DNA of 64,000 nucleotides from Aedes albopictus (GCF_035046485.1 NC_085138.1:272099694-272163693), one strand, 5' to 3'; shown: positions 34,954 through 46,467, counted from the first letter of the stretch. Notes: generated from the letters alone by a model not told the origin. A program made the numbers and translations.

Positions 34954-35191
34954 CCTTGATAAAGCATAGTTTTTCCGGTTCCAGTTGTATACTCGGCGTT
35001 GTATGATTGATAGCATTATTCGATTTCCGTCCGGTTACGCTGCTAATGGATAGTCGTTCATGTCCCCACAGTGCCAAAGCCAATTTGCTAACGAACCTGA
35101 GATCGTACTTTTCACCCGGTTCAACCGAATCAATGTCGACCATCGTTTGATACGAAATTAGGGAATCTCTTACCAAAACATCTCCGTTGTC
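34954..35191 (-). CDS. ZAD-BEN gene, BEN domain exon
   Basis: It encodes DNGDVLVRDSLISYQTMVDI ... EKYDLRFVSKLALALWGHER then LSISSVTGRKSNN...LEPEKLCFIK. The L-x-LALWG-x-E-x-L-x3-S-x-TGRKSN...LEPEK pattern is that of BEN domains, which bind DNA or mediate chromatin contacts in proteins such as fly Insensitive and Elba factors. The acceptor TTTATCTTAG is at 35192 and the donor AAGG|GTGAGC at 34953. Phase 0 in, phase 1 out, matching both neighbours. Confidence 0.85.
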
Positions 35192-35536
35192 CTAAGATAA
35201 AGCAGAAGATTGATTATTCTTTTATGCAAGTCTGGTACCTATCCTATTTTTAAATGTGTTAGTACGGATTAGTTTTCGAGGGATGGGTCGAAAGACATTA
35301 GCAAATACAATTCAAATAATTTGTGGAAGAAATTAACAAGCAAACTGTGGTTGCACGGAATGCTCTTTTTCGGAATTTACTCTTCTTTGTTAATGTTAGT
35401 ATCGGACATTTTGGGAGACAATTTCAAAGCTACACGTTCAATTTGTTTATTCAATCTGAGAACCGTCATAAAACCGAAAAGATTTTGTGTAGGTTTCAAT
35501 CAGGTCATATGAACATTAATAAAAGCATGGCCTTAC

Positions 35537-36134
35537 CAATGTGTAAGCTCCACTCCTCATCCTATCACTTGGGGTCGGTTGTACTTGTTGCTGCTGTTCT
35601 TGTGTAGAAGCAACTGGCAGTGGAACGACAGATGGTGGTGGATTTGAAGGCAGTTTTTTGCTGTCATTCGTGGACGTTGCCGTTGGGTGAGATTTAGATG
35701 ACGGTAGAATGTGGTCGGGTATCGGCGGTCCAGCTTGTTTTATACTGGTCGGATTACGCAACCGGAGTTTCTCCGAAAGTTGTTTGTTTACCTTAACCAG
35801 ATCCGTGTTACGTGAGTGGGCCTCCTTCAGCCTTACCACTAGTTGACGGTTACGTCTTTTGAGCAGATCGTTCTCCCTTTTCAATCGTTCGAATTCCTCA
35901 AAGGAAGGAGCCGCTTCTGAAGAAAATGTCTGATCCGAACGTTCGTCAGGTGGTTTGTCATATTCGTAGAACTCTTCTTCCATGAAATCTAGCTCAGAAT
36001 CTTGTGCATTACTTGATAAAAGTTCACTGCGATTTGTAGTATGCCAGTTATCGTTGAGGCTTCGCTTCATTCGTTTGGTGTAGGGTTGATCACTGGAACA
36101 ACCAATCGATTCTGTCCCGCTTAGTGAACTTGCT
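35537..36134 (-). CDS. ZAD-BEN gene, acidic and coiled-coil exon
   Basis: It opens ASSLSGTESIGCSSDQPYTK and continues through acidic DSELDFMEEEFYEYDKPPDE. A likely coiled coil follows (FERLKRENDLLKRRNRQLVV ... LVKVNKQLSEKLRLR), then a Pro/Gln-rich linker (EQQQQVQPTPSD). The acceptor TTTTCTTCCAG lies at 36135 and the donor ACATTG|GTAAGG at 35536. It starts with one base that completes a codon, as required by the ZAD exon at 44792. The in-frame Met at 36070 could be a start if the ZAD exon belongs to another gene. Confidence 0.75.
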
Positions 36135-37439
36135 CTGGAAGAAAACGAACAAAAATAGATTTATAGAATTGTCGATCTAAGTTGTCGGTTTCTTGTTAAT
36201 GATTTCAGAATAGAAATCGTATGTCTTAATAAATTGGTCTACGAATTTATTTTCTTGGCTCCAACATTTCGATCCCAATATGGATCTTCATCAGCGATCC
36301 TTTATTTGTTTGATAGGAACATTACATATAACATAAGTTTACAAATAATAATTATTGTCCAAAAACATTCAGTCTGCAGTGTTCTCTTAATTTTGTCGTT
36401 GGAAAGTCCTATGAAAAGTTTCTATTTTAAGGAAATAAATATGTAGGCCTATTTATTAAGACTGTAAGCCAGACCAAAGTTCGTTCAAAGTTATCGAATG
36501 TCATTAGATGAGAATGTCGGGTAGAATGTAACATGATTTTCCTATGGATCCATCAAGGGCCTCGTTAGGGTTCAGAGATCTTTAAAGAATTCATCCAAAG
36601 ATTTTCGCTTGTGGTCCATAGAGAAAACTGCTAATGATATCAAGACGAGGAATCCACCAAAGGTTTCACTAGAAATCTAATACCGTGGGGTGCCCTAATT
36701 TCGTGCGCGCCCAAACTTCGTTAACTTCTGACATCTGAGAGCATTATTATCTAATTAACAGCAAAATCATCAAAAGTTTGCTATAACCTCAAAACTACAT
36801 TTGATCTCAATACAATTCACAAAAAAAAAAAAAATCAAAAATTTGATTTATGTCGATTGAAAAATAAATTGAAAATGTATGCAAATAGCAGATGCCATAT
36901 TCAGAGATACGAGATAATCAACACTCACGGAAGTGAACAAGTATTTCGATCTCTAGCAAAAGTAAATATTCCAATTTATGTTTGATTATTTCAATTCAAT
37001 ATGTTTTATTATAATACGCAATAAAAATACTTAAAAATGCTGTTTTCTTATTTTGTTTCAACATTTATGTTGTTGGCGAAATTAGGAACCCAAAATTTGT
37101 ATGGGTCCCTAATTTCGTGCACTCTTTTTTATAACTTTGTTTTAGAGGTTCATGTGTACTTGTAGCCATCGCATGATTCGATTAGGTATTAATAATAGTT
37201 CTAATAACTATTTTAATTGGTTTAAAATTAGCTAGGGACTGATCATAAACTACGTAGAAAGTGAGAAAAAATAAACAAATTTATAAATGTGGGAATACTA
37301 AGCAAGGTTGCGACCATTCATTTGCAAAGATTTACATTCATTTGCTATTATCTCAGTTCAGAAGCATGCTATCGAAAAACAATGTATGGATGAATTTAAC
37401 CTTGTAGTTTTATCTGAAAGTTTGCCGAATAACATTGGG
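36135..37439. other. intron of the ZAD-BEN gene, repeat-derived
   Basis: Near 36690 and 37095 the phrase CCCTAATTTCGTGC appears in related form (GGGGTGCCCTAATTTCGTGC and GGGTCCCTAATTTCGTGCAC), the pattern of another phrase-repeat MITE whose ends I could not close. No exon seen. Confidence 0.4.
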
Positions 37440-37612
37440 GTCGCAAACGTATACCAAAGTCGTGAGCGAGCTGTGAAGGCAACTCTCCACGCGGTGAATT
37501 GTGTTCTTCCGAAGGAAGAACCCACATTTTGTGAGTTTGTCGGGAGTTGGATTCGATCCCAGGTCCTCGGCGTGATGGTCATGTGTTCTAACCATCACAC
37601 CAGGTCCGCTCC
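37440..37612 (-). mobile_element. tRNA-derived SINE, minus strand
   Basis: The minus strand reads GCGGACCTGGTGTGATGGTT (A-box region) and then GGGATCGAATCC (B box, one mismatch to consensus), followed by AACTCCCGACAAACTC and the body with CTTCCTTCGGAAGAACAC. A SINE head, not a tRNA gene: no CCA-proper acceptor stem pairing was found. The 3' limit is uncertain. Confidence 0.65.
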
Positions 37613-37817
37613 ACGTCTTTTAACTTATTGATGACATTCGTTGGTCTTCTCGTTAATTTTGTATATAAAGTTTTCCTTAGGTAGTGCCATAATTGGTACA
37701 CGCATCCTGTTATCATTGATTTGCTTATCAATCAAAATTATAAGGGTTACTCGCTAAATAGATTAAATTGCTGCGTAAGCCATAATTTTCTGCTTATTTG
37801 AAATGTTTCATGATTCT

Positions 37818-40120
37818 GAGGATCGTAGTGTGCACACCAAATTTTGATTTTTCCATCCAGCAAAACTAATTGCTGGAACGTGATCAGCATATTGTAGTTT
37901 GCTAAAACTACAGTAATAATAGCCGAAGAGTCAGCAAAATTAGAAATTGCTGAACGTCAGCAAAAGAGTTGTCAAACACTTAGCATTCCCCCCAAGGATT
38001 TTCCTTGACACATTTTGCGCGCTGCTGCCCGAGGCACCATGCAAGCAGGAAAACGAAAAAATCACCTGGAAAAGCTTTTATTTTCGTCGTGATTTACACT
38101 ACACTCAGGCAAATAACCGTAAGGAATTCATAAAAACGCATTATGAAATTTAGCCATAACATAAAAATAAGATTTTCATAAGTACTCGTTATGAAACATG
38201 CGGAAAACGAAATGGTTTCAGTGGCCGGTATTCTTAAGTCTACATTATGAAATCATAAACAAGCTCAGATGAATTCATCAGCTCACATTATGAAACTCGA
38301 AATGTTCTCTTTTGATCTCAAACGAAACCTTATGAAACCATAATGTGAGTTGACGAATTCATATGAGCTTGTTTATGATTTCATAATGTAGTTTTATGAT
38401 TTTGCTATTGCATCATTATGAAGTTCATCAGCCTAATTAAGACATTTGTAGCTCGAGCTAGGCATGAAATTGAAATCTGGGTGGAATCGGGTGGAATGAT
38501 GCAATGCACCCGTAATTTGGCCCAAGAGCGAATGCCTCATGCATAAACTGAACCATTTTGAATCCGAAATTATTAAATTTGTTGTTGATCGATCAGTTTT
38601 ATTGCGACAAGGCTTTCTCTCAAGAGCCAAATCTTTCGCAAATTGACAAAGATGGACTTCAGGAACTATTCTGCACGGTCTGCCGCGTGTTTGTGACAAG
38701 TATTTTGTCGTGGTGCATACATAGTTCCTTATTGTTGGAAACTGAAACAGTTCATAAAGCGCATTAAGAATTTCGAATTAATGAGGCATGAGAAAGTTAG
38801 ATCAGATTTATGAAAATTTGCATGATCATTACGATAATCATAACGGCCCTATGAACATATTTTTTTCATTTTGCTCGCTGTTTCATAATGTTTACCTTTT
38901 GAATTTCGTATGTTCAGTTGCCTGAGTGTAGTATTGTTTGCACCACTTTGATTATAAACCTTTATCGAATTTACTTACCTCTGATTACTAAAAATCAAGC
39001 TCAAACGAACATTTTGATTAATTTTTATTTCGACTGAAAAGTAAAAAAAAACAAAAAATTTCGGCCGGATTTGAGCTCGGACAAAATTGCTGAACGACCA
39101 GCATAACAAGCTGTCAAAATGCATTACTGAAAAACCAGCACAAAATATTTTACTGGATGGATTACTGATTTTACAGCATGTCAAAAACCAGCAAAATTTT
39201 GCTGGTTTTCAGCGAAATAAAAATAGTGTGTGCTGTGTTAAAGAGTGGATGTGAAAATTTTCATCCGTCAATTTTTCCGATTTTCTTAATTTTTAAATCA
39301 ATTGATTTCAAGTATAATCTTTGCGAAAGTTCGATGGTGAGTGACCAGGATTGGCCGCTAGGAAGCGACCACGAACCAAATCATCCAAATGAACGGAAAT
39401 CCCAGGATCGATCTCCAGACAAGCGACCTCGAGCCAGAATGGACACCAGGACGACAGAGCCAAATTAACCACCCTACATCCGAACCAGCGTGTCCCCGAG
39501 CAAGAAGGTTAACAATGCATCCAACACCGAACAAGCGTGTCATCCTTACGGACCTTCCGGGCCATCCGCATCCTGCCGAGCCAGCGAGCTATGTATTCAA
39601 GCCGGTTCAGTGATCCCTCCAAATCTGCGTGACCCGAGGCGCGGCCTGTGTTATTGACAGAGTGCTCAATTTCCATACCAGCGTGATCTGTAACTCCACA
39701 TTACGTCCTAGCCCTGAAGAGTTAGGTGTTGTTCCTTGCTGTGCTGTGCTTCCTAGCATGCACAGCTCTTGTATGGGGTGAGCATCGCAGCATAATTACC
39801 GTCGGGTGCGATCGTCCGACGATATGAAATTTGGTAAGACCTTTCCGATTATTTTTTAAACACTGTATTCTGTATTACTATATTTCTTTATTCGCTATTT
39901 TCACCATCCTATCATCTATTGGAAGCCGTTTCAGTTCTGGACGCTTTCTAAGTTGATGATAAGATTTATAAAATGCTTGCAAGGACTTGGCCAGGTGTGT
40001 GGAGATGAGTGGTTCCATGGTATTGTAGATAGTAGCGAAATCTATAATAGCAATGGATATACTCATCTTTGCAACTCCATTCACGATTTGTGCAAGTATT
40101 CGTGCTATGCTATGCTATGG
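37818..40120 (+). mobile_element. retroposon insertion with (GCTATG)n tail and 23-bp duplication
   Basis: It is bounded by the direct repeat ATTTGAAATGTTTCATGATT with its flanks (37795-37817 and 40121-40143, 23 bp identical). The 3' end is GCTATGCTATGCTATGG immediately before the right repeat. The interval also contains younger material: a GTGTGCACACC...CCAGCAAAA inverted-repeat element (about 37828-39240) that itself holds the MITE at 38102-38928. The retroposon body is therefore mostly the part after about 39240. Confidence 0.6.
38102..38928. mobile_element. TA-flanked MITE (CACTCAGGCAA ends) with TTATGAAAT repeats
   Basis: Ends CACTCAGGCAA / TTGCCTGAGTG are flanked by TA. The interior holds many TTATGAAAT/ATTTCATAA copies in both orientations. 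It is related to the shorter element at 46003-46396. Confidence 0.75.
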
Positions 40121-40141
40121 TATTTGAAATGTTTCATGATT

Positions 40142-40896
40142 CTACCCCGTAACGTGGGTAGATCACCTTGGAATGGTGCGTTGCGGTGTAAGATCTACCA
40201 AATCAAATTTTGATCTTGATATTTATGATTCCGTATTTTTGAATATTCCAAGATCAAAGTTTGATGCTCTTTTCCTTGTGTTTTGTAGTATTTGTGTTTC
40301 AATGTACTGCTAATTAACATTTTATTTCAGCAGGATTCAGGTAAATGTATCGTACGATATAAATAAGATTTTAAAAATATGTAACTGTGGCGAGCGTATC
40401 ACTAATATGTAGCTTATTTGACGTACGATGTTAATATTATTTTATATTTCAGATTATCAACCGAAGAATCTAGTAATTCAACCAAATGCCAACAATATGA
40501 CGAGAAAACCAGGATGAATTGGGCATACAACTGATTCGAAGCAGTCTAACAATGGTGTGCCTGAACGTTAACCAAACGTATCCTTTGGAGTTTACCCTTC
40601 CACTAACAACACCCTAATTCCCGTGACACCTAGGCCTGAGAGATCGTAGAGTTGTCTACATTTTTCATAGGTGTCCAAAACTAACCATCCTTTCCCATTC
40701 CTCAGCAGTCGCAAGGACGTGGCCAGGACAGTGCTCGACCATTGGAGGATTGCGTCAGTCTTGTCTAAGAGTCAGAGATTAGTCCCAAATCTTTGTGCTT
40801 TGGTTCGGACGGGAAGGAGGCAACCCTCATAACAGCGGTCTAGGACTGTACCACCTACGAATTTGTGCGACTCGCTTAATGCTAATGCTAATGCTA
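40142..40896 (+). mobile_element. retroposon, (GCTAAT)3 tail, 20-bp duplication, same site as its neighbour
   Basis: It is flanked by 20-bp repeats (40122-40141, 40897-40916) that are copies of the 37795 target. The head is ACCCCGTAACGTGGGTAGAT. Two splice-site-like blocks follow (CATTTTATTTCAG...CAGGTAAATG at 40320-40345, TATTTCAG at 40444). The 3' module contains CAAGGACGTGGCCAGG, and the tail is (GCTAAT)3. No coding capacity. Confidence 0.75.
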
Positions 40897-41518
40897 ATTT
40901 GAAATGTTTCATGATTTTGCGAATGAAATAATAAAAGATTGCCTTGGTGATCGCGACGTTTAATCAGTTTAACCATTAGAAAAATAATCACAGAATGTCA
41001 ATGTCGCGCCTGTTCGTGTGACTAACATCCAGTTTGCCACGTCCTAACAGCGTTAGTACCGGTACTAGAAGTGTCAAATCATTTTTTTTTTCGACCAAAA
41101 CAAAACATTCGCTACAATATGTGAATATCAAAACAATGGATAAATACTAGCCTGGGACACAGAAAGACATTTTACTCCTGTACACTTTTTGAGCTCGATT
41201 TTGGCCCCGTATCAACTATGCAAAATTTCAGCTCCTCCCAAATTCCTGCTAAGCTGCTCGACCTCTATAAATCCTCTTTTACAAGAGTTGGCCGCATAGT
41301 TTTTTTTTGTAGTACTGTGATATTAGTATTGAAGTTTCCTTTTCTATCCCGTTTTTCTGTAGTTATTTCGAAGGTTTTTGTTTGTATTTTCCTTCCATGT
41401 TCATTTGTAGTTGGTTCGTTATAAATACTAAATGTAGTCTTGTTTATATAATCGATGTAAGGAATTCCGTATCACGATGAAGAACTTTATGTACAAAAAT
41501 GTATTGGATAAATCTACG

Positions 41519-42944
41519 GGCGTTTCGAAATACACTTGTCACGCGTTTTTTCTCGGTGCCCGATATTTTCAATTAGGCTGACCGAACTTTGAATCGGCTG
41601 ATGGGGCTACGCCATCCGGCGGAGTTTTCCCCGTAGTGCTTCGCAATTAGATGTGATAAGATTGACGTGAAAGTGATTTTGGGTGTGAATATTTCCATCA
41701 GCTGCTGATTTCAGCAGATTGCATTTTTGAAGTGAGGTTTTCGGATTTTGAAAGTGGTTCCGGATGCGAAGATAGAAGGTGTTGTGTAATTTTCGGTTGC
41801 ATTCGCCAGAGTTTGGTTTGGGACGTCGGGAAAATTCCACATGTAATAGTGCAATACCAAATGCTGGTGTAATAAGCCTGCGCTGTTGAAACCTCTGCTG
41901 TACCGGAGCGAGAAGAATGCACTTTGAAGTGGCTGGATGAACGCGGAAATAGTTAAATTTTTATATGTTCGAGGACGGCAGATCGAGACGAAAATCCATG
42001 GACCTGAGAAGATCATCTTGACGGCAAAACTTGGTGAGATCGATGCATGTTATGTTTCATACGAATTTTATTTTTACTATATTTGCTACAAGAATTGCTA
42101 CCATTGTTCATAAATGAATTCGGCAACCCATATATGTAGATTAATATATTTGCATATACATTTTTGTTTCTCCATAACAATTGAAATTATGGTTATATTA
42201 GTAGATTATAATCATGTTTATGTGTCTTAATTGCATGTACTGTTAAAATCATACTGAATTCCTAATCATTCCTGTACCAAAATCCTATTTCCTTTCTATT
42301 TTTTCGAGGGCGTCGGTGAGTCGCTGGCATCTCGATAAATAGTTATTCCTTCCCTTCTATCCCTTCCCATCCACATAACGTATTTCTTATCGTTTCAGAG
42401 AGCGAGCAATGGCGCTTAAGCCTAGGCTTGTAAGCCAGGACACAGTGTAAATGCCTGTGCCCCAACCCGGAATCAAAAAGGCCCATGGAGTGACAAAATT
42501 TCTTAGCTATGTCACTCCCAACGATGGTGTTTAAATATACCAAAACACTTTCACTCACTCCAACACATCTACATGATTTACTCAAATACACTTACACAAT
42601 CTGAATCTTGTTGCATCACTCGCTTATAGTGATTCCCAAATCGCCCCATTCCAAATATCCAACTCCTTGACACCTATGGGAGTGTCGGTGAGTCGCTGAC
42701 CTCTTGTAAAGTAGGTGTCATATCATCACATCCTTTCCTATCCTCGTAACGGAGAAGATGGGCGTGGCCGGCAATGGAAGTTCTCATGTCTTTTTTACTT
42801 CAATCTCTGGTTGGATAGCTGTTCCTTCCCAAACAGCATTCCATAAGCAATTAGAATAGGAGTATCAAAGTTTAAACATGACAACTTTCAGTATGCAATC
42901 TACGAATTACTCCGTTACCACGCAACGCAACGCAACGCAACGCA
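41519..42944 (+). mobile_element. chimeric retroposon, (GCAAC)n tail, 24-bp duplication
   Basis: Direct repeats AAAATGTATTGGATAAATCT with flanks (41495-41518 and 42945-42968) bracket 1.43 kb. The 3' part (about 42300-42944) matches the retroposon at 3413-4809 in inverse orientation, including GAGGGCGTCGGTGAGTCGCT, the acceptor-like TATCGTTTCAG and GGGCGTGGCCGGC, and it ends in (GCAAC)4. The 5' part (41519-42290) is unrelated to the lamin-bearing 5' part of the other copy and is unidentified. Confidence 0.8.
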
Positions 42945-42968
42945 AAAAATGTATTGGATAAATCTACG

Positions 42969-44116
42969 AAAATTTCTTATTTAATAAACAATAATAATAA
43001 TAAAAATAATAATAAAATTTCAGCTCGATTGGAGGAACTATATTTTAGCGCCAGCTATTTTAAGTTTTCATACGATTTACTATGGGAAAAATTACCTTTT
43101 CAAAGAAAAATCGCCACAGGTTGCCCCTTAACCTCCAAAAATAAATCGATGAATGATTTCTGTTGGAAATTTTACGAAGAACCAACCCTCCAAAGACCGC
43201 AAAGCGATCTAAGGCATGTGGAGAAAGTTATTGACTGAAAACCGAATAGGATGCCAACGCTATTTAACATGTAAGGAATAACAATATTTAAATAATGGAA
43301 TCTCGTCATTTCATCGTTCGGGTGAGGCTTGATAACTTTTTCCACGAACGTCGCATCGGTTTGCGGTCTTCGGAGGTCTGTTTCCTCTTGAAGTTTTCTA
43401 CAGAAATATTTCATCGACTTATTTTTAGGGATCAAAGGGTGACCCCAAGCGATTCTTTAACCCTTAAAGGCGCACGACAATAAAAAACTGATTTAAAAAA
43501 TAAATTAATAATTAATAATAAAAGTGAAGGTCAATTATTTTGGAGCGTTTTTAGGTATGTTGTTTTAAAACAACATTGCGCATTTAAGGGTTCAGTTTAC
43601 GCTGTTTAGTGAATCCCTCTAGATTTTTTTTTCCATAAGCGCAGTTTCGAGTTCGAAAGGAATCACTCAAGAAACTTCTTGAGTGATTCCTGACAGAAAC
43701 TTTCTTCGGTGACTGCCATTTGAACTGTCATTTCTTCGCTACTGCGTACTGCGATCGAAGAAAAACTGGTTTCTTGAGCGATTCAGGCAAGGAATTTCCC
43801 ATGCATCAAGATAGGCTGAGAAATTCCTTCTGAACTGCAAACAGTGCTATAAAAAGAAATGAGAAAATCAGCTCAGTAGGCTAGTTGTAAGAAGGAAAGT
43901 TTTGCTTAAGAAATTTTTAGGTGGTAGGTATTCAGATTTTCTGCCTAAGATTTAATTTTTTTCCCTGACACCAATTTCGATTTTCTCTTATTTCCCCCCC
44001 CCCCCCCTCGGTAATTTTTTGTCGGAATTCGACATTTTGAGGGGGGGCACAAATAAATTATTTAAGAAATATAAAAATTTTCAAGTGAAATTAATGGCGT
44101 CGAGGAAATTTCTTAA
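42969..44116. other. no gene; dispersed repeats
   Basis: Holds (AAT)n near 42990-43015 and an inverted-repeat unit at about 43640-43840 (GGAATCACTCAAGAAACTTC ... GAGAAATTCCTTC) that is related to 48295-48488. C and G runs flank 43986-44047. No exon seen. Confidence 0.45.
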
Positions 44117-44361
44117 CCCTTTATAAGGCAATGGCAACTATATTGCCACCTCGTAAGCTCGTTTTTGGGGTAAACGGGCAGTGGCAATTATATTGCCACC
44201 AGCGTTTTTGGCCTAAACGGGCAGTGGCAACTATATTGTCACCTAGATTTTAGAGAGTTTCTTTCAAACAAAAATTGCTTTGTACATGTAATCATGTATA
44301 TAATCATTTTCATAATAGTATGCTTTGACAACTCTTCTAGTTTTCTCGGCCTTATAAAGGG
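44117..44361. mobile_element. 245-bp TTAA-flanked MITE (piggyBac-like)
   Basis: Ends CCCTTTATAAGGC / GCCTTATAAAGGG are flanked by TTAA on both sides. Inside are three tandem copies of the self-complementary GTGGCAACTATATTGCCACC, separated by TTTTTGG-type spacers with AAACGGGCA. TTAA plus a CCC terminus suggests mobilisation by a piggyBac transposase (inference). Confidence 0.8.
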
Positions 44362-44506
44362 TTAACAAATCCAAGGAGTTTAAAGATTTTGCCTAATTGT
44401 TTGGGTAATTTTCCATCCATTGCATTTATTATTTATCATCCCCTCCCCCTCGACTAGTCAACGAGGAAAGTGACAAAAGAAGAAAATGAGATTTGTTCCG
44501 GCCTTA

Positions 44507-44671
44507 GGGAACGTCCATAAATTACGTCACGCTTTAAGGGGGGTGGGGGTTCAGCAAAGTGTGACGACCCATACAAAAATTTCAGAAGTCCCATACATGA
44601 AGTGTGACATAGGGGGGAGGGGGGGGTTGAAAATGGTCGATTTTTGCGTGACGTAATTTATGGACGTTCCC
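44507..44671. mobile_element. 165-bp MITE, TTA duplication, GTCCATAAATTACGTCACGC ends
   Basis: GGGAACGTCCATAAATTACG and its near-perfect inverse are flanked by TTA. The element at 56363-56516 has the same architecture and related ends. G-rich inner arms. Confidence 0.85.
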
Positions 44672-44791
44672 TTATACTGGTTTTCCAGGGCCGAATAAAT
44701 CCCGGACTTTTAAGGAATACGTTTATATCGGTAGATGGTAGATTGACCAATTATAAAAGCTAATTCATTCATGAGCATGTTTAATACTTAC

Positions 44792-45294
44792 TGAAACTCG
44801 TTTACTATCGAGTCCAACAATGGATTATGTGACAGGTCGTTCCCATTCGGGTCCGCTTGTGCCCGGTATTGTTCGTTTAGGAAATTATTCAACGCTTCGT
44901 CATCTCCGGTTTCATTGCACTTGTAGCTCTCGTCGATCTTTTCCTCTTTGATATGCATATCGAGCTGGAATGCTTCCGACAGCGGACCCCCAACTCCTCC
45001 ATCAACCGATCGCATTTTCCTGTTCAATCGAATTTCCTTGATTTGCAGATAAAATCGGTGGAAATTTTCTAACTGTTGGCAACAACTCAGACAAAGGTAT
45101 CCTTCGGTTCCGATGGTCTCTTCGGGGAAATACTTGCGGATTAGGGCGCCGATGGCCCTGGTTAGGCCCTCCTCGCTTTGGATTGCAATGAATACTTCGT
45201 GTGGCTTTGCGGAACACTTTACAAAGAAGCACAACACGCAGTGCAGTTGATCTGATGCAGCTGGTTGCTGATTCTCATGTGTGTTCAAATCCAT
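44792..45294 (-). CDS. ZAD-BEN gene, first coding exon (ZAD zinc-binding domain)
   Basis: It starts at ATG 45294 (MDLNTHENQQ). The ZAD domain spans about residues 17-90: Cys19/Cys22 (LHCVLC) and Cys68/Cys71 (YLCLSC) with LENFHRFYLQI after it, the CX2C...CX2C arrangement of insect zinc-finger-associated domains, which dimerise. An acidic segment follows with IKEE (sumoylation-like) and FLNEQYRAQADPNG. The donor is TTTCA|GTAAGT at 44791, two bases into a codon. No C2H2 zinc-finger exon was found on the minus strand of the following 8.6 kb; the next compatible exon is 36134. The four exons together give 494 residues. Confidence 0.85.
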
Positions 45295-45625
45295 TGCATT
45301 TCAGTTTGCATTTGTTTCATCACTAAAACTTATTTCCATTATTTATTAAAATTTAATACATTTAATGTAGTTATCTTCAGTATTTTTTTTTTTAATTGTG
45401 CACAAAATAAACATTAAAATGACTGAATGTTGTTCCATGCACCACAAATAGACGGAAAACTAGTGTTGACAAAACCCCATGGCACACAAACACTAGTAAA
45501 AATTCACAAAGATTTTGAAGCTTGCTCGTACGCTTTTTCAAAATTTCATTATTTCATTATTTACCAAAAATGACTGAGATGTCGAAATTATTGCAAAATA
45601 TTTACATAGGTATATATTTATTTAC

Positions 45626-45808
45626 ATGCTCAGAGCTGGTCTCAAGATTTTCAAATCTTGCAAGTTGCAACCCGGAGCGCCGATGGGAAGCTGGAGGATT
45701 TTGCGTGACCTTCACACATTAGTGCGTAAAGAATTTTTAGCGTCTAAACAAATTGACAGATCGAAACAAGAAAGAGTCATGCGTAGATTACGAAATTTTG
45801 GGGATTAG
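45626..45808 (+). CDS. possible small basic protein
   Basis: A 60-residue frame starting MLRAGLKIFKSCKLQPGAPM, then GSWRILRDLHTLVRKEF and a Lys/Arg-rich end (RSKQERVMRRLRNFGD). Composition and codons look protein-like, and the N-terminus could form a basic amphipathic helix of the mitochondrial-targeting kind. It sits between the ZAD-BEN start and gene B, outside recognisable repeats. I do not recognise the family and it may be chance. Confidence 0.3.
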   Translation: MLRAGLKIFKSCKLQPGAPMGSWRILRDLHTLVRKEFLASKQIDRSKQERVMRRLRNFGD

Positions 45809-45887
45809 GAACCTTGGGTCGAATTGTGAATTGTCAGACTTAAGAGCTGTCGGTACACGGATTTTTTTTTAACCCAGCGATTCATTC

Positions 45888-45962
45888 TATTTGCGTTTCC
45901 GCACTCGTGAAAACTAGTGCGATAGTCCAGTGGTGAACTCAGGGGTGAACTAAATGCGCTAC
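45888..45962. mobile_element. terminal fragment of the GCGCATTTAGTTCACC MITE
   Basis: AACTAGTGCGATAGTCCAGT followed by GGTGAACTAAATGCGC matches the right end of 24280-24516, with a small internal duplication of GGTGAACT. Confidence 0.6.
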
Positions 45963-46002
45963 CATAATTGCCACTTGCGGATCTCCTGGTTTCGTGTATG
46001 TA

Positions 46003-46396
46003 CACTCAGCGAAAAAAACTAACGAAATTCATCGAAATACCTTATGAAAATTTGCTATAACTAATTCTTATGGATGACATAAGAATGCCTTATGAAAATT
46101 GATCGTGCTTGCTATGACAAATTTCATAAGATAGACTTATGAAAAGAACAAAAAAATCATAAAATGATGCAGACTGGATTCCATCCATGAACGTCGGGAT
46201 CACCTAGCCCGTGTTTTATCCACACGACTACCGACGCTTGAGAATACCATGTTGCTAAACATGAATAAAAGCCAAACTGTGAGACGATTTTACGTCATAG
46301 AGTGACCTTATGAAATTCATCCGAATCATTATGAATTATTTAAAGGCCGTTTCATAAGTTGGGCCTTATGGAAATCTTAGGTTATTTGGCTGAGTG
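46003..46396. mobile_element. TA-flanked MITE (CACTCAG end) with TTATGAAA repeats
   Basis: Ends CACTCAGCGAAA / TTTGGCTGAGTG are flanked by TA. TTATGAAA and its inverse recur throughout. Shorter relative of 38102-38928. Confidence 0.75.
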
Positions 46397-46467
46397 TATG
46401 AGTTGGTTTCTGGTTCCATACATATGTCCGCGAGTCAAGCTTGAACGTCTGTCTGCGAAATAAACTA

